Positions 7,425-12,797 of a stretch of 12,797 nucleotides of DNA are shown here, piece by piece. The notes beneath the pieces are model-generated. The model was not told the origin of the DNA. It did no database searches and saw only the letters and a list, made by a program, of their open reading frames with translations. The DNA is from Clostridia bacterium (lineage in GTDB: Bacteria; Bacillota; Clostridia; Christensenellales; Borkfalkiaceae): contig JAFTMQ010000072.1 of NCBI GenBank assembly GCA_017452305.1, forward strand, positions 1-12,797. Direction: 5' to 3'. Both the position numbers and the translations under genes were made by a program. How positions within the stretch are numbered: position 1 is the stretch's first letter; every line of letters starts with the position of its first letter.

Positions 7425-7484
7425 GGTGAAGAGGGACTAAATATGGAAACGCGTGTGAGCGCGCTAACTTCACCTAACGATTGA
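7425..7484 (+). promoter_or_regulatory. Structured ppx leader with a possible 13-codon leader peptide
   Basis: GGTGAAG (7425-7431) and CTTCACC (7468-7474) can form a 7-bp stem closing a loop that contains a smaller CGCG/CGCG hairpin (7450-7463). Inside lies GAGGGA followed 6 nt later by ATG (7443) and the 13-codon frame METRVSALTSPND, ending at a TGA at 7482-7484. It is in frame with ppx, but the stop prevents fusion. It could be a leader peptide or a chance ORF. The rest of the 350-bp intergenic stretch holds only the terminator, repeats and promoter listed separately. Confidence 0.35.
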
Positions 7485-7559
7485 CGTAAATTTAGAAAAT
7501 ATTATCAAATTACACGAAGGGCGGATAGAGATTCCGTCCAAAAAAGACAGAGGTATATT

Positions 7560-9071
7560 GTGGAAAGATTAGGTATCATTGATTTGGGTTCGAACACCGC
7601 GAGATTGGTTATCGTGGACATGTTTACCGAAAACCATTATATGGTCGTTAACGAGTTGAAAGAGAGCGTAAGACTTGGCCAAGATATGGACAGGGACGGT
7701 TTCTTGAAGCCGCAGAGAATTGCGGAAACGATAAAAACCTTAAAAATGTTTAAAAAGCTTTGCGACGCGTCGAACGTTGACCGCATTATCGCGGTGGGGA
7801 CGGCGGCGGTTCGCCGTGCAAAAAATCAACGTTCCTTCCTTGACGAAATTCAAGTAAGCTGCAACATTACCATTCGCGTCCTTTCCGAAGAAGAGGAAGC
7901 GTTCTTGGTATATCGCGGCGTTATCAACTCTATGGACATTCCCAAGGGCTTGATTTTGGAAATCGGCGGCGGCAGTACGAAGATTATTTATTATAATCGT
8001 CGTAACGTGTTGGGCTTTGCGACGTTGCCTTTCGGCGCGGTAACGCTCACCGATTTGTTCGCAAGCGACGCTTCGCCCGAAGAATCGGCGGCGCACGTAG
8101 AGGAATTCTTCACCGAACAGCTTAAAAAATTGCCTTGGTTGCAGGAAATTGATCCCGAAACGCAAATGATCGGCGTGGGCGGCTCTTTCCGTAACCTCTT
8201 TAAAATTAGCAAGCTTGTTAGAAAATATCCTTTGGATATGGCACATAACTATAAGCTTGCTACCGAAGATTTTACGGGCATTTATAATATGTTGAAAGCG
8301 TTGGACGTGGACAAGCGCAAAAAGATTAAGGGGCTTTCTCCCGCGCGTGCAGACATTATGCCTGCGGCGATGGCGATTGTCAAGTCGTTCGTTTCGTATA
8401 TGAATATCGAAAGCTTTACCATCGGCGGCAGCGGTCTTCGCGAGGGCTTGATGGTCAACCAAGCGATGCCGATTACGACGGAAAAACCTATTTCCGACGT
8501 TTTGGGCTATTCGTTGGATAGATTGGTGAAGTACTATAACTGTGATCCTAAGCATATCGAGCACGTTATGCAGCTTTCCGTACAGCTCTTCAAACAGCTT
8601 CGCGTGTTGCATAAATTCTCTCGTCAATACTTAAAAGTATTGAAAATCGCGGCGAGCTTGCACGATTGCGGCAAGAGCGTGAAATTCTACAATCACGCAA
8701 AGCATAGCTGGTATATCATTTTGAACTCTTCCATTTACGGCGCGACGCATAGAGAAATCGTGTTGGCGGCGTTCGTTGCAGGTTGCCATAACCGCGAGGA
8801 CGTGCCCATGATCGAGTGGCAAAAATATAAGGATATCGTTTTGGAAGAAGATCTTGAAGCGGTGAAGAAGCTCGGCGTATTGCTTCGTATTGCGGAAAGC
8901 CTTGACAGATCGCACTGTGGTTTGGTTACGGGCTTGAATTGCGACGTGCTTGGCGATTCCGTGATTATGAAAACGATTGTAACGGGCGACGCGGCGCTTG
9001 AAATTTGCGACGCGGAAAAAGCAAGCACCGAATTTAAAAAGGCATTCAAGAAGAACTTGGAAATTTTGTAA
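7560..9071 (+). CDS. ppx: Exopolyphosphatase, Ppx/GppA family with C-terminal HD domain
   Basis: The 503-aa product belongs to the Ppx/GppA family, whose members cleave terminal phosphate from inorganic polyphosphate and, in some cases, hydrolyse pppGpp. It is cytosolic. The actin-like N-terminal fold shows phosphate-binding motifs IDLGSNTARL (residues 7-16) and LEIGGGSTKI (about 133-142), with the acidic EEEEAFLVYRG segment near 110-120 where the catalytic Glu is expected. GVGGSFRNL lies near 201-209 and GGSGLREG near 288-295. The C-terminal part is an HD-type helical domain with SLHDCGK near 367-373. Length and architecture match the long form of the family. The start codon is GTG, chosen because AGAGG lies 7 nt upstream and the family motif follows at once. 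No polyphosphate kinase gene is nearby, so a choice between polyphosphate and pppGpp as substrate is not possible. Confidence 0.92.
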   Translation: MERLGIIDLGSNTARLVIVDMFTENHYMVVNELKESVRLGQDMDRDGFLKPQRIAETIKTLKMFKKLCDASNVDRIIAVGTAAVRRAKNQRSFLDEIQVSCNITIRVLSEEEEAFLVYRGVINSMDIPKGLILEIGGGSTKIIYYNRRNVLGFATLPFGAVTLTDLFASDASPEESAAHVEEFFTEQLKKLPWLQEIDPETQMIGVGGSFRNLFKISKLVRKYPLDMAHNYKLATEDFTGIYNMLKALDVDKRKKIKGLSPARADIMPAAMAIVKSFVSYMNIESFTIGGSGLREGLMVNQAMPITTEKPISDVLGYSLDRLVKYYNCDPKHIEHVMQLSVQLFKQLRVLHKFSRQYLKVLKIAASLHDCGKSVKFYNHAKHSWYIILNSSIYGATHREIVLAAFVAGCHNREDVPMIEWQKYKDIVLEEDLEAVKKLGVLLRIAESLDRSHCGLVTGLNCDVLGDSVIMKTIVTGDAALEICDAEKASTEFKKAFKKNLEIL

Positions 9072-9086
9072 TTTTGATATAAGGAC

Positions 9087-9132
9087 AAAGCCGCTCTTTC
9101 ACCTGCGGAAAAGGGAACGGGCGGCTTTCTTT
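9087..9132 (+). terminator. Intrinsic terminator of ppx
   Basis: AAAGCCGC (9087-9094) pairs with GCGGCTTT (9121-9128), followed by CTTTT. The 26-nt loop may pair further (CTTTC region with GGGAA). It starts 15 bp after the ppx stop. Read-through would reach maf, for which I see no clear separate promoter. Confidence 0.7.
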
Positions 9133-9155
9133 TACGATAGGTGGATTTTTTACGT

Positions 9156-9770
9156 ATGTGGATTTTGGCAAGCGCGTCTCCGCGGCGCAAGGAACTTTTA
9201 GCGGAAATTTTACCCGAATTTGAAATTATCCCCTCACTCGCGGACGAGACGGTAACGGAAACGCTTTCCCCCAAGCAGTTGGTAGAGGTGTTGGCGACGA
9301 GAAAGGCGTTCGAGGTGGCGATAAGGCCGGAAAACGAGGGAAAATTCGTATTGGGCGCGGACACGGTTGTTGCGTATGGCAAGGAAGTATTGGGTAAGCC
9401 CAAGGACGGGGCGGACGCATTCCGTATGTTAAAACTGCTTTCGGGCGAAAAACACACCGTATATACGGGCGTTTGTATCCTTACCTGCAAGGACGGCAAG
9501 GTGGGCTACAAAACCAAAACCGCCAAGACGGACGTGTATTTTAACGAGCTTTCCAACGAGTGGCTTTGGACGTATATCCGCGGCGGCTCGCCAATGGATA
9601 AGGCGGGCGCGTACGGCATTCAAGACGGCGGCTTGGTGAAAAAAATCAAGGGGAGCTATTCCAACGTCGTAGGGTTGCCCGTTGAGCTTTGCACAAAAAT
9701 GATAAAGAAGTTAAATAGCAGGAATAATACGTTCAATTCGTACCTGCCCCTCTCTTTTTGGGAAAAATAG
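9156..9770 (+). CDS. maf: Maf-like nucleoside triphosphate pyrophosphatase
   Basis: The 204-aa product is a Maf/HAM1-fold house-cleaning enzyme. It converts non-canonical or pyrimidine nucleoside triphosphates (dTTP/UTP in YhdE-type members) to the monophosphate and pyrophosphate, and has been linked to septum inhibition. Family motifs are complete: ILASASPRR (residues 3-11), LGADTVV with Asp69, GKPKD (80-84), GGSPMDKAGAYGIQ (143-156) and KGSYSNVVGLP (165-175). It has about 15 extra C-terminal residues (to SFWEK) beyond the usual end. I start at ATG 9156 because MWILASASPRR aligns with the family and AGGTGG (9139-9144) is its ribosome binding site; the GTG at 9141 lies inside that site. The stop codon overlaps the ribosome binding site of the mreB-like gene 9 bp on, so the two are coupled. 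Confidence 0.93.
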   Translation: MWILASASPRRKELLAEILPEFEIIPSLADETVTETLSPKQLVEVLATRKAFEVAIRPENEGKFVLGADTVVAYGKEVLGKPKDGADAFRMLKLLSGEKHTVYTGVCILTCKDGKVGYKTKTAKTDVYFNELSNEWLWTYIRGGSPMDKAGAYGIQDGGLVKKIKGSYSNVVGLPVELCTKMIKKLNSRNNTFNSYLPLSFWEK

Positions 9771-9779
9771 GAGGAAATT

Positions 9780-10787
9780 ATGATAAAACTTGCGATTGAT
9801 ATGGGCTCGTCAATGACCAAAATTTACCGTGCGGACACGAACAGCGGTATCGTTTTGGCAGAGCCGTCCTGCGTGGCGGTGGTTACGGGTGATCAAATCA
9901 AAGCCATCGGCAAAGAGGCGAAAAGCCTCATAGGCAAGACGGCGGAATTTACAAGGATAATCTACCCCGTATATGAAGGCGAAATCGTCAATATGCGTCT
10001 TGCGGAAGCGATGTTAAAAGAATTTCTTTCCCGCATCGACGTAAAGGCGTCGGCGCTTCGTAGGGCGCAGGTGCTTTTTTCCGTGCCCTGCGGTATTTCC
10101 GAAAAGGCGCTTGCCGATTACGTGGCGCTCACCGAGGAATGCGGCCTTAACAAGGTTTGGTTTGTCGAACAGCCCTACTTGACGGCGCTTGGTGCGGACG
10201 CGATTATTAGCGATAGCGATCCCGTGTTCTGTTTGGATATCGGCGGCGGCGTTTCCAATGCAGCGGTCATTTCCGAGGACGGCATTATCGCCGGTATTTC
10301 CATGAACGTCGGCGGTAATAATATGGACGCGAATATCATTTCGCGCATTTCAAGCAATTCCGAGCTACTTGTCGGGGCATTGACGGCGGAAAAAATCAAA
10401 AACGAGATTTGCTCGCTTGCGCCGAGCGCTTTGGGCAGCGTGGTGGCGGAGGGAAGCTCTACCAAGACCTGCCAACCCGCGGCGGTGTCCGTGCAGGCGG
10501 CGGATTTGACGGAATGCTTGCGCGTGTATATCAATAAGATAGTGGAATACGCCATTGAGGTGCTTAGAACGTTACCCGCAGAGGTGGCGGCGACGGTGAA
10601 TAGAAACGGCGTACTGCTTTCGGGCGGCGTGATGAAAATTCCGTACGTGCCCCAATATATCGCCTCGATGCTCGGTATGCGTTACCGTATGAGCGAAGAA
10701 CCGCAATTTTCCACCGTGCTGGGCGGCGGCGTGCTTCTTCGCGACAAGGCTTTGTTGAATAAATTTGCCAAAAATCGCGGCGAATAA
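9780..10787 (+). CDS. MreB-like actin homologue, divergent
   Basis: This 335-aa protein of the MreB/actin-ATPase superfamily would form cytoskeletal filaments that guide cell-wall synthesis. Phosphate-1 motif AIDMGSSMTKIY is at residues 5-16, followed by GIVLAEPSCVAVV, which matches the MreB GIVLNEPSVVA block. VPCGIS (near 101-106) replaces the usual VPSGIT. Phosphate-2 is LDIGGGVSNAAVIS (near 151-164), then AEKIKNEI (near 202-209) and the adenosine motif GVLLSGGVMKIPYV (near 280-293). Length is normal for MreB, but the substitutions (DMGSS for DLGTA, SGGVMK for TGGGA) show a divergent paralogue. The ribosome binding site AGGAGG is 5-6 nt from the ATG and overlaps the maf stop. A maf-mreB order is familiar from Bacillus, but no radC, mreC or mreD is present, and a terminator follows. 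Confidence 0.85.
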   Translation: MIKLAIDMGSSMTKIYRADTNSGIVLAEPSCVAVVTGDQIKAIGKEAKSLIGKTAEFTRIIYPVYEGEIVNMRLAEAMLKEFLSRIDVKASALRRAQVLFSVPCGISEKALADYVALTEECGLNKVWFVEQPYLTALGADAIISDSDPVFCLDIGGGVSNAAVISEDGIIAGISMNVGGNNMDANIISRISSNSELLVGALTAEKIKNEICSLAPSALGSVVAEGSSTKTCQPAAVSVQAADLTECLRVYINKIVEYAIEVLRTLPAEVAATVNRNGVLLSGGVMKIPYVPQYIASMLGMRYRMSEEPQFSTVLGGGVLLRDKALLNKFAKNRGE

Positions 10788-10836
10788 AGGTTAAACGCAA
10801 TGCGGAATTAAAAAAATATCTATAAAAAAGTGGACG

Positions 10837-10866
10837 GACGGAAGAATATAATTCTTCCGTCTTTTT
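10837..10866 (+). terminator. Intrinsic terminator of the maf-mreB-like operon
   Basis: GACGGAAGAAT, loop ATA, ATTCTTCCGTC is a perfect 11-bp stem followed directly by TTTTT. It lies 50 bp after the mreB-like stop. Confidence 0.92.
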
Positions 10867-10916
10867 CTACGTCAAAAAAAATTTTGGATTTTTGCAAAAA
10901 AATTTTCAAAAACCTA

Positions 10917-10944
10917 TTGACAAATGCCATTTTTTTGTTATAAT
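10917..10944 (+). promoter_or_regulatory. Near-consensus promoter of the large noncoding RNA
   Basis: TTGACA (10917-10922) and TATAAT (10939-10944) are both perfect, with 16-bp spacing and TG one base before the -10. Upstream is CAAAAAAATTTTCAAAAA (10895-10912), an A-tract UP-like element very similar to the one before ppx. This is the strongest promoter in the window; the predicted start is near 10951. Confidence 0.9.
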
Positions 10945-10950
10945 AAAGGT

Positions 10951-11749
10951 ACAAAAGAAAGAAAGCAACAAAAAATGTTAGTTTCTTTCAAAAAACACGG
11001 AGAAAACACCGATGGACACATAAGGGACAGCCGAGGGAAATCGGCAAGCAGCCGTAGGGATACGGCACAAGAGAAAGCCGTAGGGAGACGGCAAAAAATG
11101 GAAAGGAGGGTACGAAAAGCGATGATTCCTTCCCAGAGTGAGGCAAGCACTTAAAAATTGCCGAAAAAGTGAGGGAAAACACTTAAAAAGACACCGATAA
11201 AAGTAGGCGTTCGTTTGCGAACCTAGAACGGGGCAAATGGGAAATTGACGAAGTTCCGGTAGGCGCTCGGCGGTCGGAAAGCGACGGGAGAGGAAACGAA
11301 TAAGCACGGTAAACGGATGAGATTTGACGAAATTTCAACGAGTGTCGGAAGAGGCGTCGTAAAAGACGGGATAAAAAGTTAAGGAGGAACACACTTATGA
11401 TTTGCGTAACTCCAAAAAGCAAAACTGTTAAAAACGAGGATACTCCAACGGGCTAGGTATTCCCACCGATGAGATATCGGAGAGAGTGCTTAAAAAAGGA
11501 GGTAAATATAAAATGATTTATATCCTTACCGTGAGGTATTCGAGCAAGAAATAAGAAAAGAGGTACAGTCCAATGAACGAGATGAACGAGGGCGTTCATA
11601 AATAAGAAGTAACCTGAATATATAGCGGACGAAAGGTTCGGCAAGCGACGTATGGCTCGCACCCAACAGGTGAAAGAAAAAAGGGAACGCCCATACAACT
11701 GAATACGAAAACAATACCCCTGCTGTAAACGCAGGGGTTTATTATTTTT
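10951..11749 (+). ncRNA. Candidate large structured noncoding RNA, about 800 nt
   Basis: A transcription unit runs from a near-perfect promoter to a strong terminator and encodes no convincing protein. It is purine-rich and full of hairpins. The 5' end folds as GAAAGAAA/TTTCTTTC (10957-10964 with 10982-10989). Three consecutive GCCG-type stems carry GGGA-containing loops (11030-11045, 11051-11066, 11077-11092). An H-type pseudoknot lies at 11137-11162 and a related hairpin at 11167-11184. TAGG-C-GTTCG pairs with CGAACCTA across TTTG near 11206-11227. TGAGATTT-GACG-AAATTTCA lies near 11318-11337 and CCGAT-GAGAT-ATCGG near 11466-11480. A 12-bp stem with a CC bulge spans 11502-11530. ACCTG/CAGGT (11612-11616 with 11667-11671) encloses two hairpins. 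Size and complexity recall ROOL or GOLLD RNAs, but I cannot match a family consensus; group I/II intron, tmRNA and RNase P signatures are absent. Four short SD-led ORFs are embedded. Confidence 0.75.
11716..11749 (+). terminator. Intrinsic terminator ending the large noncoding RNA
   Basis: ACCCCTGC (11716-11723), loop TGTAAAC, GCAGGGGT (11731-11738) forms a perfect 8-bp GC-rich stem followed by TTATTATTTTT. Confidence 0.92.
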
Positions 11750-11755
11750 GCCTAC

Positions 11756-11859
11756 GAAATGCGGCGTGATACTTCGTCGCGCTGTGGCAACCTACGGTTA
11801 CGTACCCCTACGTACGCGCCCTCAGGTTTTCCGCGCGCTCCTTGTCTGGCTTGCATTTC
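11756..11859. repeat. 104-bp repeat element with inverted ends, copy 1
   Basis: The element is bounded by GAAATGC (11756-11762) and its reverse complement GCATTTC (11853-11859). It contains TACGTA-CCCC-TACGTA, an AACC-TAC-GGTT mini-stem, and GCGCG/CGCGC blocks. It has no coding potential that I trust. It begins a few bases after the noncoding-RNA terminator. A MITE-like or REP-like palindromic element is the most likely identity. Confidence 0.75.
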
Positions 11860-11885
11860 CCAACGGCAAGAGGGGCTGCGTAATC

Positions 11886-11989
11886 GAAATGCGGCGTGAT
11901 ACTTCGTCGCGCTGTGGCAACCTTCGGTTACGTACCCCTACGTACGCGCCCTCAGGTTTTCCGCGCGCTCCTTGTCTAACTTGCATTTC
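11886..11989. repeat. 104-bp repeat element with inverted ends, copy 2
   Basis: This is a direct copy of the element 130 bp upstream, with about three mismatches (TTC for TAC in the mini-stem loop, TAAC for TGGC near the right end) and the same GAAATGC...GCATTTC ends. Both copies are followed by ACGGCAAGA. Near-identity points to recent duplication or active homogenisation. Confidence 0.78.
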
Positions 11990-12004
11990 GCTACGGCAAG
12001 ACGG

Positions 12005-12020
12005 GCGGCGTGATACTTCG
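12005..12020. repeat. Left-end fragment of a third repeat copy
   Basis: GCGGCGTGATACTTCG matches the beginning of both full copies (from 11761 and 11891) and then diverges into GTAAATAGG. It lies 15 bases after the right end of copy 2 and looks like a truncated copy. Confidence 0.6.
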
Positions 12021-12099
12021 GTAAATAGGATAAAAGGATGACAAGTTCATTAAATTTTATAAAAAACAATAAAAAGTTGTAAAAAGTTATAAAAAACTA

Positions 12100-12128
12100 T
12101 TGACAAAACTAAAAAATGCAGTTATAAT
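12100..12128 (+). promoter_or_regulatory. Consensus promoter of the DUF7662-like gene
   Basis: TTGACA (12100-12105) and TATAAT (12123-12128) are both perfect with a 17-bp spacer. The upstream 60 bp is a run of A tracts (UP-like). The predicted start near 12135 leaves a 25-nt leader containing AAAGGGGG. Confidence 0.9.
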
Positions 12129-12159
12129 TGTATTGTAATCTATAAAAGGGGGCATTAAA

Positions 12160-12555
12160 ATGCAAATAGAGTTGGCGGATATTGTAAAATTATACAATCG
12201 CATTGAAGAGTTGGAAAAAAGGGTAGCGCAATTAGAGAAGCAAATAAGTGTGGAAAAATCGTCAAACGTATCTAAAGCGGAACGTCCTGCTTTCCCCGTC
12301 GAATGCGCGAACAGCAAATACAAGGGTTTGTCGGAATTTTTATATGGTAGTTGGGAAAAGAGAATAGTATTATCCTATGAAGATTTAGAACGTATTTTGG
12401 GATTTTCATTGCCGACGAGCGCGCATATGTTTCCGCTGTCTTATTGGGCGAATACGGAATATCATTCTTACGCAAAAAGTTGGTTGGCTTTGGGGTATAA
12501 AGCCCGAGTGGACGTGGAAAATAAAAGTGTAACGTTTGAGCGGAATTTATATTAA
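12160..12555 (+). CDS. Small protein with N-terminal coiled coil and DUF7662-like domain
   Basis: The 131-aa protein is probably cytosolic. Residues 8-31 (VKLYNRIEELEKRVAQLEKQ) form heptads with Leu/Ile/Val core positions, so a dimeric coiled coil is likely. From residue 53 on, KYKGLSEFL, LSYEDLERILGFSLPTSA, YWANTEYHSYAKSWLALGYKARVDVENKSVTFER fits the pattern I know for DUF7662: an LPxSA turn, a W/YWAN block, SWL..GY and a final VxFxR strand. The domain has no established biochemical role that I can state; this assignment is from memory of the family pattern. The start has AAAGGGGG 7 nt upstream and a perfect promoter. Codon use is more AT-rich than the housekeeping genes upstream, and the gene lies beyond a repeat cluster, consistent with accessory DNA. 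The next gene starts 13 bp downstream, so they are probably co-transcribed. Confidence 0.8.
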   Translation: MQIELADIVKLYNRIEELEKRVAQLEKQISVEKSSNVSKAERPAFPVECANSKYKGLSEFLYGSWEKRIVLSYEDLERILGFSLPTSAHMFPLSYWANTEYHSYAKSWLALGYKARVDVENKSVTFERNLY

Positions 12556-12568
12556 AGGAAAATGGACT

Positions 12569-12797
12569 TTGAAATTAGTATATTTATTATTAGGCAGTTT
12601 ATTTTCGTTGTTAGATTATAAAAGTAAAAATAAAATCAATAAGAAAAACAAGGATATTTCATCAAGAGGCGAAAAAGTGGTAGGGGAACCGAAGAATAAT
12701 AAAATAAGCGAATTAGTTAGAAATAAAGTAATAGTCAATGGCGGCAAAGTAGTAATCCCTCTATTAAGCGGTGCTCCATGTGTGATTTGTGATAATG
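12569..12797 (+). CDS. Membrane-anchored protein of unknown function, partial (runs off the window)
   Basis: An open frame of 76 codons continues past the window end. It starts with TTG, preceded by AAAGGA about 9 nt upstream; the ATG at 12563 is in another frame and closes after 19 codons. The N-terminus (L)KLVYLLLGSLFSLLDYKSKNKINKKNKD is one short hydrophobic segment followed by a strongly basic stretch, as in a signal anchor or uncleaved signal peptide. A polar linker leads to KISELVRNKVIVNGGKVVIPLLSGAPCVICDN, where the last visible residues contain a CxxC pair. I do not recognise the family. It is very AT-rich and probably in an operon with the DUF7662-like gene. A secreted or membrane effector is possible but not shown. 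Confidence 0.6.
   Translation, partial: MKLVYLLLGSLFSLLDYKSKNKINKKNKDISSRGEKVVGEPKNNKISELVRNKVIVNGGKVVIPLLSGAPCVICDN

Noticed and set aside
7468..7572. Protein-like frame (VNLENIIKLHEGRIEIPSKKDRGILWKD) just before and overlapping ppx
   Set aside because: It looks codon-like but has no ATG, GTG or TTG start in a useful place and a stop directly upstream; it may be a gene remnant or chance.
9141..9155. GTG start five codons upstream for maf
   Set aside because: The GTG lies inside AGGTGG, the ribosome binding site for ATG 9156, and the family alignment begins at MWILASASPRR.
10975..11154. 60-codon frame (MLVSFKKHG...SEAST) at the start of the noncoding RNA
   Set aside because: No Shine-Dalgarno sequence precedes it, the product is low-complexity and basic, and the DNA is occupied by successive perfect hairpins, so RNA structure explains it better.
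10951..11749. Group I or group II intron, tmRNA or RNase P RNA
   Set aside because: I found no GUGYG start or domain V hairpin, no group I core, no tRNA-like acceptor with tag frame, and no RNase P conserved core; a promoter and terminator frame the unit exactly.
11748..12041. 97-codon frame across the tandem repeats
   Set aside because: It merely reads through both repeat copies, giving a repeated peptide without RBS or recognisable domain.

Overview
The window looks like a chromosomal segment of a low-to-mid GC Gram-positive bacterium, probably a Clostridia-type Bacillota from a gut or rumen-like habitat. The evidence is strong AAGGAGG-type ribosome binding sites, textbook TTGACA/TATAAT promoters with A-tract upstream elements, a Firmicutes-type RsmF-like methyltransferase, a maf-mreB-like neighbour pair, and a large lysine-rich Cys-containing surface protein. 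The taxonomic guess is inference only; there is no rRNA gene here.

Layout. (1) 1-1340: an RsmF/NSUN-family rRNA m5C methyltransferase ending in a perfect hairpin terminator. (2) 1351-5470, minus strand: one very large secreted or lipoprotein-like surface protein (1303 aa). It has repeated carbohydrate-binding-like beta modules, Ca2+-loop motifs and an unusual C-terminal membrane segment, with its own promoter, 5' UTR hairpin and terminator. (3) 5528-6494: two half-size TauE/SafE (TSUP) membrane proteins, separated by an array of small hairpins punctuated by AATTCA[C/T]. (4) 6506-7260: a HAD-family phosphatase with an excellent promoter and terminator. (5) 7293-9132: an exopolyphosphatase (Ppx/GppA plus HD domain) with a structured 160-nt leader. 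(6) 9156-10787: a tightly coupled maf and mreB-like pair. (7) 10917-11749: a roughly 800-nt transcription unit with a near-perfect promoter, a strong terminator, no convincing protein, and dense local and long-range base pairing including an H-type pseudoknot. This is the most interesting item: a large structured noncoding RNA, possibly of the ROOL/GOLLD size class or a new class. It also carries several perfect Shine-Dalgarno sequences in front of 10-19 codon mini-ORFs. (8) 11755-12020: two almost identical 104-bp direct repeats with inverted ends, plus a third fragment. (9) 12100-12797: a small coiled-coil plus DUF7662-like protein, followed by a membrane-anchored protein that runs off the end.

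Regions 1-6 are mostly housekeeping (translation, envelope, nucleotide and polyphosphate metabolism). From about 10800 on the window changes to an accessory-type stretch of RNA, repeats and AT-rich small genes. I saw no tRNA, rRNA, CRISPR array, transposase or integrase.
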